Of a DNA stretch of 64,000 nt, positions 52,581 to 61,315 are shown one piece after another (the first letter of the stretch is position 1; each line of letters begins with the position of its first letter). The stretch spans positions 868,001 through 932,000 of the forward strand of contig NC_018581.1 of NCBI RefSeq assembly GCF_000143885.2, in the 5' to 3' direction. The translations under genes and the position numbers were made by a program. The DNA is from Gordonia sp. KTR9. GTDB taxonomy: Bacteria > Actinomycetota > Actinomycetes > Mycobacteriales > Mycobacteriaceae. The notes under the pieces were generated by a model that saw nothing but the letters and a program-made list of their open reading frames with translations, was not told the DNA's origin and did no database searches.

Positions 52581-53714
52581 TCAGTGCAGGGAGCGGGCGA
52601 GCTCGGCCACCGCGGTGTGGGGTGCACCGAACATCTGCGAGGTGCCCTGGGCGCGCTTGAAATACAGCTGGATGTCGTGTTCCCAGGTGATGCCGATCCC
52701 GCCGTGCAACTGGATCGCCTCGCCCGCGACACGACGACAGACGTCGGAGCAGTAGACGTGGGCGGCCAGGGCCAGGTCCGCGGCATCGGGATCGCCGGCG
52801 GCGATCGCCGCCACCGCGGCCCGAGCGATGGACCGGGCCGTCTCGACCGACACGTACATGTCGGCCATCCGGTGTTTGAGCGCCTGGAACGATCCGATGG
52901 TGCGACCGAACTGCTTGCGCGACTTGGTGTAGTCGACCGTGAGGTCGAGGGCTCGCTGGGCGCCCCCGACCTGCTCGGCGGAGAGCAGTGCCCACGCCAG
53001 CGCACGGAGGCGGGGCGCGAGGTCGTCCGGTGCCGGGATCGCCGAGGACGCCACCTCGTCGAACCGCACCGACGACAGCGCCCGGGTGGGGTCGAGCACA
53101 GGCATCGGCGACACCGAGACGCCCTCCGCATCGGCGGCCACCTCGTGCAGGGTGACGTGCGTGCCGGGGCCGGCCGCGAGCACGAGGAACAGGTCGGCCG
53201 ACTCGCCGTCGACGACGAAATGTGCGGTTCCGGACAGCAGTCCGGCGTCGGCGCGCACTCCGGGGGTCTGCCAGCCGCGCTCATCGGCCCAGCACAGCGC
53301 GGCGGTCCGTTCGCCCGCGGCCAGGGCGGGCAGCAGTCGCGACGACGCGTCGTCGTCGGCCGCGATGAGGATCGTGCCGGTGGCCAGTGCGGAGCCGAAC
53401 GCCGGGACGGGACTCAGTGCGGCGCCGAGTTCCTCGAGTACCGCGGCCGACTCCACCCACGACGCCCCGGCACCGCCGAACCGTTCGGGTATCGCCAGCG
53501 CGGCCACACCGATCTCGGTGCACAGCGTCTGCCACAGACCTGAGTCGATCCGCCCGGGAGCGGACATGGCGGCGCGGACCGCTGTCGAGTCCCCGCGGCG
53601 ACGCAGCAGATCCCGCACAGCGTCGACGAGTGCCTCCCGTTCCTCGGCGCCGATCGCCGGGGACGGAGGCAGGGTCTCGGTGCCGCGGCTTTCGGTGCCG
53701 GTACTGACGGTCAC
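52581..53714 (-). CDS. Acyl-CoA dehydrogenase, third of the KstR2-linked operon
   Basis: The 377-residue protein has a divergent N-terminal half (LWQTLCTEIGVAALAIPERF, GGAGASWVESAAVLEELG) and a C-terminal half with KSRKQFGRTIGSFQALKHRM and IQLHGGIGITWEHDIQLYF, typical of the acyl-CoA dehydrogenases used in steroid degradation. The start is a GTG overlapping the stop of the preceding acyl-CoA dehydrogenase. In M. tuberculosis the KstR2 regulon contains fadE31-fadE32-fadE33; correspondence is plausible but not established. It is last in the operon. Confidence 0.85.
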   Translation of the reverse strand: MTVSTGTESRGTETLPPSPAIGAEEREALVDAVRDLLRRRGDSTAVRAAMSAPGRIDSGLWQTLCTEIGVAALAIPERFGGAGASWVESAAVLEELGAALSPVPAFGSALATGTILIAADDDASSRLLPALAAGERTAALCWADERGWQTPGVRADAGLLSGTAHFVVDGESADLFLVLAAGPGTHVTLHEVAADAEGVSVSPMPVLDPTRALSSVRFDEVASSAIPAPDDLAPRLRALAWALLSAEQVGGAQRALDLTVDYTKSRKQFGRTIGSFQALKHRMADMYVSVETARSIARAAVAAIAAGDPDAADLALAAHVYCSDVCRRVAGEAIQLHGGIGITWEHDIQLYFKRAQGTSQMFGAPHTAVAELARSLH

Positions 53715-54679
53715 AGCGTCTCCAGGATGCGTTGGCGGTGTACGGCGGGCGAGCCCCAGGCGTTGAGCAGTGCCCGGGTCTTGGTGATGTACAGCGAGAT
53801 GTCGTGTTCGGCGGTGTAACCGATCGCGCCCATCACCTGCAGCGAGCGCCGGGCCGACAGGTCGGCGGCCTCGGCGGCCGCGACCTTGGCCGCGGACACG
53901 TCGCGGGAGACGTCGGTGCCCTCCGGGACCTGCCCGTCGATGCCCAGGGCGGCCGCGTGGACGAGGGGACGCGCCATCTCGATGGCGATCGCCACGTCGG
54001 CCAGGTGATGCTTGACGGCCTGGAAGGACCCGATCGGGCGGCCGAACTGCTTGCGCGACTGGGCGTATTCCGACGCGATTGACAGCATGGCCTGACCCAG
54101 ACCGAGCAGCTGCGCGGCTGTGGCCAGCGCACCCGCGTCGGCGGCGTCGGCGGCGTCGACGCCGGTCGCGAGCACCTCCCCGGCGGTGACCCGGGACAGG
54201 GTGCGCGTGCCGTCCACCGAGGCCTCGGTGCTCAGCACGGTCGCGCGTGAGAGCACCCCGTCCACGACGAGATAGACGTCGGCGGAGGCGGTGTCGGCGG
54301 CCAGTGGCTGGAGCGGTCCGATCGCACACGTCGCCAGTCGCCCTTCGGCGAGGTCGCTGAGCGGACCCGACACGTCGGCGTCGTGCAGCAGGATCGGCAG
54401 CACGGCGACGCTCTCGACGATCGGGCCCGGGGCGCAATGGCGTCCGAGCTGTTCGACGGCGACGACCATCTCCACTGCCCCGGCACTGCTGCCGCCGTGT
54501 GATTCGTCGATCAGGAGTCCGCTGATGCCGGCATCGGCGAGCTGTGAGTAGACCTTGGCGACGGCCGCGCGGTCACCGGCCGCCCAGGCACGTGTGGCGG
54601 TCGGCATGTCGGCCTTGCCCAGCATCGCATCCACCGTCGAGGCGAGGTCTGTGTGAATGTCGGAGAGTCGGAAGTCCAT
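53711..54679 (-). CDS. Acyl-CoA dehydrogenase, short beta-like subunit
   Basis: The 322-residue protein is short for the family, about the size of M. tuberculosis FadE32 (319). It has MDFRLSDIHTDLASTVDAML at the start, SRKQFGRPIGSFQAVKHHLA and QVMGAIGYTAEHDISLYI in the C-terminal half. Such proteins usually serve as partner subunits in heteromeric dehydrogenases. It lies five bases after the preceding acyl-CoA dehydrogenase gene and overlaps the next by four bases. The substrate is probably a ring C/D breakdown product, inferred from the KstR2-type operator of the operon. Confidence 0.85.
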   Translation of the reverse strand: MDFRLSDIHTDLASTVDAMLGKADMPTATRAWAAGDRAAVAKVYSQLADAGISGLLIDESHGGSSAGAVEMVVAVEQLGRHCAPGPIVESVAVLPILLHDADVSGPLSDLAEGRLATCAIGPLQPLAADTASADVYLVVDGVLSRATVLSTEASVDGTRTLSRVTAGEVLATGVDAADAADAGALATAAQLLGLGQAMLSIASEYAQSRKQFGRPIGSFQAVKHHLADVAIAIEMARPLVHAAALGIDGQVPEGTDVSRDVSAAKVAAAEAADLSARRSLQVMGAIGYTAEHDISLYITKTRALLNAWGSPAVHRQRILETL

Positions 54680-54684
54680 GTGTT

Positions 54685-55851
54685 TCACCGATCTCCGCGG
54701 GGAAGGCCGAGCAGGCGTTCGGCGATGACATTGCGCTGGATCTCGTTGGTGCCCGCATAGATCGGCCCGGACAGCGAGAACAGGTAGCCGTTGGTCCACT
54801 GGTCGTCGAGTTCGGCTGCGGGACCCTGCAGGTCGAGCGCGGTCTCGTGGGCGGCGATGTCCCACTGGGACCAGAAGACCTTGTTGATCGACGACTCCAT
54901 GCCGAGGGAGCCGCCGGCCGCGAGGCGACTCACGGTCTGATAGGTCGACAGTTCGTAGGCACGCGATCCGATCCACGCATCCGCCACGCGCGCATCGGTG
55001 TTCGCCGTCGGTGGGACGGTCTCGCGGTTCGACCGCCAGAGCTCGACCAGGCGGTCGGTGGTGGCCAGGAACCGGCCGGGTGCGCGCAGTGACAGTCCGC
55101 GTTCGTTGGCCGCGGTGCTCATCGCGACCCGCCACCCGTTGTCCACCTCGCCGATGACACCCGACTCGCCCGGATTCGACGGGTCGTCGGGGACGAAGAC
55201 GTTCTCCAGGAACAGCTCGGCGAACCCGGCCTCGCCGTCGAGCTGCGCGATCGGACGGACGGTCACGCCCTCACCGCGCAGGTCGAACATGAAGTAGGTG
55301 AGACCCTTGTGACGCTGTGCCTGTTTGTCGGTGCGGAACAGGCCGAAGGCCCGATCGGCGAAACTCGACCGCGAGCTCCAGGTCTTCTGGCCGTTGAGCA
55401 GCCAGCCGCCGTCGGTGCGCACGGCGGTCGATCGCAGCGATGCGAGGTCGCTGCCGGCTTCGGGTTCGCTCCACGCCTGACCCCAGATGTCGTCGGCGTT
55501 GGCCATCCGCGGCAGGATGCGTTCCAGCTGAGCGGGACTCGCGTGCTCGAACAGGGTGGGTGCGAGCAGGAAGATGCCGTTCTGACTCACTCGCCCGGGT
55601 GCGCCCGACCGGTAGTACTCCTCCTCGAAGATGACCCAGTGCAGCAGCGGGGCGTCGCGGCCGCCGTACTCCTCGGGCCAGCTGACGACCGACATCCGGT
55701 CGGCGGCCATCGTCCGCTCCCACTTGCGGTGTGCCTCGAATCCCTCGGCGGTGTCCATCGACGGAAGTGGTTCGCGCGGAACGTTGTCGGCCAGCCAGGC
55801 GCGGACCTCGGCCCGAAAGGCGTCGGCGGCGTCGTCGAAGAGCAGGTCCAT
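54685..55851 (-). CDS. Acyl-CoA dehydrogenase, alpha-like subunit
   Basis: The 388-residue protein has the complete acyl-CoA dehydrogenase layout: VVSWPEEYGGRDAPLLHWVI, AWSEPEAGSDLASLRSTAVR, QKTWSSRSSFADRAFGLFRT and the C-terminal YAGTNEIQRNVIAERLLGLP. The C-terminal catalytic glutamate position holds Ala, while ANERGLS keeps a Glu at the alternative position, as in the other alpha-like subunits of the window. It follows the crotonase gene by two bases. The operon starts behind a KstR2-type box. Confidence 0.88.
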   Translation of the reverse strand: MDLLFDDAADAFRAEVRAWLADNVPREPLPSMDTAEGFEAHRKWERTMAADRMSVVSWPEEYGGRDAPLLHWVIFEEEYYRSGAPGRVSQNGIFLLAPTLFEHASPAQLERILPRMANADDIWGQAWSEPEAGSDLASLRSTAVRTDGGWLLNGQKTWSSRSSFADRAFGLFRTDKQAQRHKGLTYFMFDLRGEGVTVRPIAQLDGEAGFAELFLENVFVPDDPSNPGESGVIGEVDNGWRVAMSTAANERGLSLRAPGRFLATTDRLVELWRSNRETVPPTANTDARVADAWIGSRAYELSTYQTVSRLAAGGSLGMESSINKVFWSQWDIAAHETALDLQGPAAELDDQWTNGYLFSLSGPIYAGTNEIQRNVIAERLLGLPRGDR

Positions 55852-55853
55852 GA

Positions 55854-56777
55854 TCAGCTCCCCGATGCCGCAGTGGTGCCGGTGGACGCCGACGCCTTCA
55901 TCGACTTCGCGTCCATGCCGCCGAGCGAATCGCCACCCGCCTCGGAGTTGGCGGCATGCGCGAAGTGGTGCCACCCGAACACCGAGTCCATGGAGGTGCG
56001 CAGCCCCATCTGGTCCTCGCAGATGTTGACGGCCTTCTTGCTGAGGAACAGACCCTGCATCGGCATGGCGACGGCCTTCTCGGCGATCTCGTTCACCTTG
56101 GTCTCGAGCGCGTCGCGGGGGACGACGTGATTGACCATGCCCCAATCAGCGGCCTGCGTCGCGGTGAAACGTTCGCCGGTGAACAGGATCTCCTTCGCCC
56201 GGCGCGGGCCGAGCACGAAGGCGTGCGCGAAGTACTCGACGCCGGGAATGCCCATCCGTGCGACGGGATCGGAGAAGAACGCGTCGTCGGAGGCCACGAT
56301 GAAGTCGCAGATCCAGGCGAGCATGAGACCGCCCGCGATACAGGCGCCGTGGACCTGTGCGATGAGGGGTTTGGGGATGTCGCGCCACCGGCGGCACATC
56401 CCCATGTAGACCTCCATCTCGCGCGCGAGACGCTGGTCGGCCCCGGTCTTGTCGGTGTGGTCCCAGTGCAGGACGGCCGCGTTCTCGTAGTAGGTGTCGA
56501 AGTCGCGTTCCGGGGTGCCGATGTCGTGGCCGGCGGAGAAGTGCTTGCCGTTCGCGCGCAACACGATCACCTTCACCGCGGCGTCGTCGACCGCCTTGCG
56601 GAACGCCGCGTCGAGCGAATAGGTCATCACCGAGTTCTGCGCGTTGCGGTACTCCGGGCGGTTCAGCGTCACATAGGCAACCGCGCCCTCGGGTCCGCCG
56701 GTCTCGTAGGCGACCGGTGAGGTGTCCGGGCCCAGATCGTCGGGTCCGAGCGGAGGTGGGATGACGACGTCACTCAT
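55854..56777 (-). CDS. Crotonase-family protein heading the KstR2-linked operon
   Basis: The 307-residue protein is longer than a normal crotonase because of an insert at about 90-125 after the oxyanion loop (GKHFSAGHDIGTPERDFDTY). The fold is otherwise clear: VHGACIAGGLMLAWICDFIV and SDPVARMGIPGVEYFAHAFV. Both glutamates of enoyl-CoA hydratase are replaced (Met and Val at those positions), so hydration is unlikely by the standard mechanism. It could be a hydrolase or lyase on a ring C/D thioester. It is first in an operon with three acyl-CoA dehydrogenases, and the ATG lies 17 bases from a KstR2-type box. Confidence 0.86.
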   Translation of the reverse strand: MSDVVIPPPLGPDDLGPDTSPVAYETGGPEGAVAYVTLNRPEYRNAQNSVMTYSLDAAFRKAVDDAAVKVIVLRANGKHFSAGHDIGTPERDFDTYYENAAVLHWDHTDKTGADQRLAREMEVYMGMCRRWRDIPKPLIAQVHGACIAGGLMLAWICDFIVASDDAFFSDPVARMGIPGVEYFAHAFVLGPRRAKEILFTGERFTATQAADWGMVNHVVPRDALETKVNEIAEKAVAMPMQGLFLSKKAVNICEDQMGLRTSMDSVFGWHHFAHAANSEAGGDSLGGMDAKSMKASASTGTTAASGS

Positions 56778-56794
56778 GCCCCCGAGACTAACCT

Positions 56795-56808
56795 AGCAAG
56801 TGCTTGGT
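56795..56808. promoter_or_regulatory. KstR2-type operator
   Basis: AGCAAGTGCTTGGT matches AnCAAGnnCTTGnT at every fixed position. KstR2 controls the genes for the C and D rings (HIP degradation). It is the only such site I found, 17 bases before the crotonase start. Confidence 0.88.
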
Positions 56809-56841
56809 TGGTAGTCGGTGTGGGTGATCGGCGGAACTGGC

Positions 56842-57315
56842 TCAGGGGATGACGACGCTCCCGCTGCAACTCGTGGACGGGATGCTCCAGAGCGCGTTGC
56901 GGTTGACCGCGCCGAAGGTGACGTTGACGCGTCCCCTGCCGATCTGGCTGACGGGGATCACGAAGTAGTGGACGCCCTGATAGGGCGGGTTCACGCGGAC
57001 GTTGCTCACCTTCGAGCCGCGCTTGCCGGTGGCGAGGTTGTGCCAGTCCAGGCGTGCGGAGGACTGGTATCCGCCGGGGAAGTAGCTGGTGAAGTCGGTG
57101 GCGATGTAGGCATTGCCGGCGTACGTGCTGACGATGGTGCGCCGCGCCAGGAACGGGACGTCGACGACGTTGGGGCTCAGGCCGATGCAGTTCGACAGCG
57201 GATACTCGCGCGTCACCGCGTTCGCCTCGCCGGTGGCAGCGGCGCCGAGGCCGGCGGCCGAGGTCAGTGCGATGGCGGCGGCGGCCAACCGGGTGATCGT
57301 CTTCGTGCCGGGCAT
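56842..57315 (-). CDS. Small secreted protein of unknown function
   Basis: The 157-residue protein has a signal peptide (about 1-33, ending GEANAV) and a beta-rich mature part of about 120 residues with two cysteines, Cys43 in SNCIGLSPN and one near the C-terminus in STSCSGSVVIP, likely forming a disulfide. I recognise no family. The ATG follows GGGAGTCGAG. It stands between the KstR2-linked operon (divergent) and iclR (same direction), probably with its own promoter. Confidence 0.72.
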   Translation of the reverse strand: MPGTKTITRLAAAAIALTSAAGLGAAATGEANAVTREYPLSNCIGLSPNVVDVPFLARRTIVSTYAGNAYIATDFTSYFPGGYQSSARLDWHNLATGKRGSKVSNVRVNPPYQGVHYFVIPVSQIGRGRVNVTFGAVNRNALWSIPSTSCSGSVVIP

Positions 57316-57435
57316 GTCTCGACTCCCTTGCTGGTGGCGGTGATCGGATGGCGTGATCACCGGTCAGTTTCCCCGTGGAAAGCCCGTTTTGTGTCGTTTC
57401 GGCGCAGCATGTTCATTCGATCGGTGGATGGGTTC

Positions 57436-58365
57436 TCACCTGAGGTGGCGTGAGATCCCGTCGGCGGCAGCCCGGGTGGCCTCGCCCAGCCGGTGGAGCT
57501 CGTCGACGCGGAGCTCCCGGTTCGGGCAGACGACGATCGCCGCCACCACCCGCTGCCCGGCATCGAAGACGGGTGCGCCGATGGTGACCACCGGCACCCC
57601 GGTGTCGTCGGCTGCGCACGCATCGATCTCCTCGGGCAGGTAGTCGATGACGGACAGCTCGGTGAGCAGGTCCCCGACCCTCGCGCGCAGGGTGTCCGAC
57701 ATGGTGTCGAGGGAGCTGAGGGCCTCGATCATCGCCACGTGGTCGTCGGTCATGCGCTCGATCGAATAACCGCGGTCGGCGACGACGTCGAGCACCATGC
57801 GGAGTCGTGTGCGGGTGGACTCCGCGGCCTGGCCGACCCAGTCCGACCGTGCGTCGTCCGGGTCGAAGGCGATGAACTCGCGGCAGATCGGCGGACGGAG
57901 CCGAATCCGGCTGCCGTTGCGCAGCCACGGATGTGGCGCGGACTCCGGGGCGAGGTGGGCCGGGAACGCGTGCGAGGCGAGGGTGACCGCATCCGTCGAG
58001 GTCCGCCGCGCGACGAAGCACGGGATGTCGAATCGGTCGCAGAGTTCGCGCGCCGCCGATGCGGCCCAGCGGACGAGGTGATCGGCGCTCTCGGCGCTGC
58101 GGACGAGTCCGACGAAGGCCGGTCCGACGGCGAAGGTGCCTGCCGACGGATCCCGGATCAGCCACCCGCACTCGACGAGTTCGGAGACGACGGCATGGGC
58201 GGTGGCGCGCGACATCGAGGTCTGGCGGACGATCTCGGCCAGGGTCATCGACGGCTGCTCCGCACCCGCGAGGAGTTCGACGATGCGGACGACCCGGGCG
58301 GTCGGCGGCGACGCGGCGCGTGCCGGTTGACGCGCGGAGGAGAAGTCACCTACGGTTTGTGTCAC
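57436..58365 (-). CDS. IclR-family transcriptional regulator next to the sulfate-activation operon
   Basis: The 309-residue protein has the N-terminal IclR winged helix (about 22-85; MTLAEIVRQTSMSRATAHAV) and the C-terminal effector domain with a GAPVFDAGQRVVAAIVVC strand near residue 265. The effector is unknown. The start is a GTG very close to the predicted transcription start, so the message is probably leaderless or nearly so. It is divergent from cysD with a perfect 16-bp palindrome between, which suggests control of cysDNC-cysQ and of itself. Confidence 0.87.
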   Translation of the reverse strand: MTQTVGDFSSARQPARAASPPTARVVRIVELLAGAEQPSMTLAEIVRQTSMSRATAHAVVSELVECGWLIRDPSAGTFAVGPAFVGLVRSAESADHLVRWAASAARELCDRFDIPCFVARRTSTDAVTLASHAFPAHLAPESAPHPWLRNGSRIRLRPPICREFIAFDPDDARSDWVGQAAESTRTRLRMVLDVVADRGYSIERMTDDHVAMIEALSSLDTMSDTLRARVGDLLTELSVIDYLPEEIDACAADDTGVPVVTIGAPVFDAGQRVVAAIVVCPNRELRVDELHRLGEATRAAADGISRHLR

Positions 58366-58373
58366 ATTGTCAA

Positions 58374-58402
58374 CACTTAGTGTCGAATATTCGACATGTC
58401 AA
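58374..58402 (-). promoter_or_regulatory. Predicted iclR promoter with operator in the spacer
   Basis: On the minus strand TTGACA (58397-58402) and TAAGTG (58374-58379) are 17 bases apart. The palindrome TGTCGAATATTCGACA (58381-58396) fills almost the whole spacer. The start would fall about two bases before the iclR GTG. Confidence 0.6.
58381..58396. promoter_or_regulatory. Perfect 16-bp palindrome, operator between iclR and cysD
   Basis: TGTCGAATATTCGACA is fully self-complementary. It lies 19 bases before the cysD start codon and inside the predicted iclR promoter, so a bound protein would block both directions. Confidence 0.7.
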
Positions 58403-58415
58403 GGGGGTTGCTCCG

Positions 58416-59399
58416 GTGGCCATCACCATCGATGCCGACGGCGAACGTCGTCTGGATCGCACCGAGTCCACAACCGATGGACGTCCGTTCCACCGCGGCT
58501 ACGAGCTCTCGCACCTCGCCGCGCTCGAGGCCGAGTCGGTTCACATCTTCCGAGAGGTCGCCGCCACCTTCGAACGGCCGGTTCTGCTGTTCTCCGGCGG
58601 CAAGGACTCGGTGGTGATGTTCCACCTGGCACGCAAGGCCTTCTGGCCGGCGCCGATCCCGTTCCCGCTCATGCACGTCGACACCGGACACAACTTCGAC
58701 GAGGTGATCGAGTACCGCGACCGGGTGGTCGCCGACACCGGGGTCCGCCTGATCGTCAGCTCCGTGCAGGACGACATCGACGCCGGGCGGGTCGTCGAGC
58801 AGACCGGGCCGGGCGCCAGCCGCAACCGGCTGCAGACGACGGCGCTGTTGCGCGGTATCACCGAGAACCGTTTCGACGCCGTGTTCGGCGGGGCGCGTCG
58901 GGACGAGGAGAAGGCGCGGGCGAAGGAGCGTGTGTTCAGCTTCCGCGACGAATTCGGCGCGTGGAATCCGCGCGAGCAGCGACCCGAGCTGTGGCGGCTC
59001 TACAACGGACGTCACGCCAAGGGCGAGCACATCAGGGTGTTCCCGTTGTCCAACTGGACCGAACTCGACATCTGGCAGTACATCGCGGCCGAGGACATCG
59101 ATCTACCGGAGATCTACTACGCGCACCAGCGCGAGGTCATTCCCCGCGACGGCATGCTCCTCGCGAAAACCCGCTTCCTGCAGGAGTTCCCAGGCGAGGA
59201 GGTGCGGACCGAGACCGTGCGGTTCCGGACGGTCGGGGACGCCACGTGTACCGGCTGTGTCCTGTCCGGCGCCGACGACGTGCTGAAGGTGATCGAGGAG
59301 ATCGAGGTGACCCGGCTGACCGAGCGCGGCGCCACGCGCGCCGACGACCGGATCTCCGAGTCGGGGATGGAAGACCGCAAGAAGGAAGGCTACTTCTGA
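58416..59399 (+). CDS. cysD: Sulfate adenylyltransferase subunit 2, CysD
   Basis: CysD with the GTPase CysN makes adenosine phosphosulfate from ATP and sulfate. The 327-residue protein has the PP-loop LLFSGGKDSVVMFHLARKAF at residues 57-76 and the family stretches MHVDTGHNFDEVIEYRD, GGARRDEEKARAKERVFSFR and WTELDIWQYIAAEDI. The start is a GTG after AAGGGGG. It overlaps cysNC by one base (TGATG). The palindromic IclR-type operator lies directly upstream. Confidence 0.95.
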   Translation: MAITIDADGERRLDRTESTTDGRPFHRGYELSHLAALEAESVHIFREVAATFERPVLLFSGGKDSVVMFHLARKAFWPAPIPFPLMHVDTGHNFDEVIEYRDRVVADTGVRLIVSSVQDDIDAGRVVEQTGPGASRNRLQTTALLRGITENRFDAVFGGARRDEEKARAKERVFSFRDEFGAWNPREQRPELWRLYNGRHAKGEHIRVFPLSNWTELDIWQYIAAEDIDLPEIYYAHQREVIPRDGMLLAKTRFLQEFPGEEVRTETVRFRTVGDATCTGCVLSGADDVLKVIEEIEVTRLTERGATRADDRISESGMEDRKKEGYF

Positions 59400-61261
59400 T
59401 GGGCGACCTCAACGTTGTCGGCGGCGCGACGGAGATGCTGCGGCTGGCGACCGCCGGTTCGGTGGACGACGGCAAGTCGACGCTCATCGGGCGACTGCTC
59501 TACGACTCGAAGGCGATCTTCACCGACCAGCTCGAGTCGATCGAGCGCACCAGCGCCGAGCGCGGTGACGAGTACGCCAACCTCGCCCTGCTGACCGACG
59601 GGCTGCGTGCCGAACGCGAGCAGGGCATCACCATCGACGTCGCCTATCGCTACTTCGCCACGCCCAGGCGGAAGTTCATCATCGCCGACACACCGGGTCA
59701 CGTGCAGTACACGCGCAACATGGTGACCGGTGCGTCGACCGCCGATCTGGCGATGATCCTCATCGACGCGCGCAAGGGCGTGCTGGAACAGACGCGGCGG
59801 CACGCCTTCCTGTCGTCGCTGCTCGGCATCCCGCATCTGACGGTCTGCGTGAACAAGATGGATCTCGTCGACTGGTCGCAGGAGCGGTTCGACGAGATCT
59901 GCGCGGACTTCGTCGATTTCGCGACCAAGCTCAACGTCGTGGACCTGACCTTCATCCCGATGTCGGCCCTGCGGGGCGACAACGTCGTCGACCAGTCCGC
60001 GGCGATGCCCTGGTACGAGGGGCGGCCGCTCCTGAATCATCTCGAGCACGTCTACATCGCCTCCGACCGCAACCTGATCGACACCCGCCTGCCCGTGCAG
60101 TACGTGATCCGGCCGCAACGCAGCGATGGTGCCGACCACCGCGCCTACGCGGGTACGGTCGCGGGCGGAGTGCTCGCCAGGGGCGACGAGATCGTGGTCT
60201 TACCAAGCGGTTTCAGCACCACCATCACCGAGATCTGGGCGCCGGGAGGGCAGCCGGTCGACGAGGCCTTCGCGTCGATGGCCGTGTCCGTCGAACTCGC
60301 CGACGAGATCGACATCGTGCGCGGCGACATGCTGGCACGGCCCAACAACCGTCCGTACGTCGGCCGCGACCTGGACGCGATGGTGTGCTGGTTCGCCGAG
60401 GACGCCGAGCTGCGACCGGGGAACAGGTATCAGCTGCTCTGCGGCACCCGGTTGACCCGGGCGCAGGTGAACGGACTCAACTACCGCCTCGACGTCAACT
60501 CGCTGCACCGCGACGAGAAGGCGGAGGGGCTGTCGCTCAACGAGATCGGGCGTGTCGCCCTGCACACCCAGGAGCCGGTGACCTTCGACTCCTACCGGCG
60601 CAACCGGGACACCGGGAGCTTCATCCTGATCGACGAGGCCACCAATCGGACCGTCGGGGCGGGGATGATCACCGCGCCGGTGAGTCACGACAGTCACGTC
60701 GTGTGGCAGGCGACGAAGGTCACCCGCGAGCACCGTCCGCACCACGGCGCCACGATCTGGCTGACGGGTCTGTCCGGATCGGGCAAGTCGTCGCTGGCGG
60801 TCGAGCTCGAGCGGCGCTTCGTCGCCGAGGGGCGTCCGGCCTACCTGATGGACGGCGACAACCTGCGGCACGGGCTGAACTCGGATCTGGGCTTCTCCGA
60901 CGACGACCGGCGCGAGAACATCCGCCGGACCAGTGAGGTCGCGGCGCTGTTCGCCGACTCGGGATCGGTGGCGATCGTCTCGCTCATCAGCCCGTTCGCC
61001 GAAGAGCGGCAGCGGGCCCGCGAGATCCACGTCGAGCGCGGGTTGCCGTTCTACGAGATCTTCGTCGACACCCCGCTCGCGGAGTGCGAGCGACGAGACC
61101 CGAAGGGGCTCTACGACCGCGCGCGGCGGGGGGAGATCAGCCAGTTCACCGGTATCGACTCGCCGTACGAGCGGCCGTCGAGCCCGGATCTGGTCATCAC
61201 CCCCGACGACGGTCCGCCGTCCGAGGTCGCCGACCTGGTGCTGCGTAACCTGGGTCTGTGA
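59399..61261 (+). CDS. cysNC: Sulfate adenylyltransferase subunit 1 / APS kinase fusion, CysNC
   Basis: The bifunctional protein drives APS formation by GTP hydrolysis and then phosphorylates APS to PAPS. The 620 residues comprise an EF-Tu-like GTPase (GSVDDGKST at 20-28, DTPGHVQYTRNM, NKMDLVD), two beta-barrel domains, and a C-terminal APS kinase with its own P-loop WLTGLSGSGKSS at about 452-463 and DGDNLRHGLNSDLGFS. The fused form is usual in mycobacteria. PAPS feeds sulfotransferases and, by reduction, cysteine synthesis. Confidence 0.95.
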   Translation: MGDLNVVGGATEMLRLATAGSVDDGKSTLIGRLLYDSKAIFTDQLESIERTSAERGDEYANLALLTDGLRAEREQGITIDVAYRYFATPRRKFIIADTPGHVQYTRNMVTGASTADLAMILIDARKGVLEQTRRHAFLSSLLGIPHLTVCVNKMDLVDWSQERFDEICADFVDFATKLNVVDLTFIPMSALRGDNVVDQSAAMPWYEGRPLLNHLEHVYIASDRNLIDTRLPVQYVIRPQRSDGADHRAYAGTVAGGVLARGDEIVVLPSGFSTTITEIWAPGGQPVDEAFASMAVSVELADEIDIVRGDMLARPNNRPYVGRDLDAMVCWFAEDAELRPGNRYQLLCGTRLTRAQVNGLNYRLDVNSLHRDEKAEGLSLNEIGRVALHTQEPVTFDSYRRNRDTGSFILIDEATNRTVGAGMITAPVSHDSHVVWQATKVTREHRPHHGATIWLTGLSGSGKSSLAVELERRFVAEGRPAYLMDGDNLRHGLNSDLGFSDDDRRENIRRTSEVAALFADSGSVAIVSLISPFAEERQRAREIHVERGLPFYEIFVDTPLAECERRDPKGLYDRARRGEISQFTGIDSPYERPSSPDLVITPDDGPPSEVADLVLRNLGL

Positions 61262-61315
61262 GTGCGTGGAGCGCCGTCTCCATGCCGTCCCGGTACCCGA
61301 CCGAGAGGAATCCCC

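Noticed and set aside
58367-61261. 964-codon frame giving CysNC a long N-terminal extension
   Set aside because: The extra part lies in the wrong frame over cysD; the ATG at 59399 overlaps the cysD stop and starts at the normal GTPase N-terminus.
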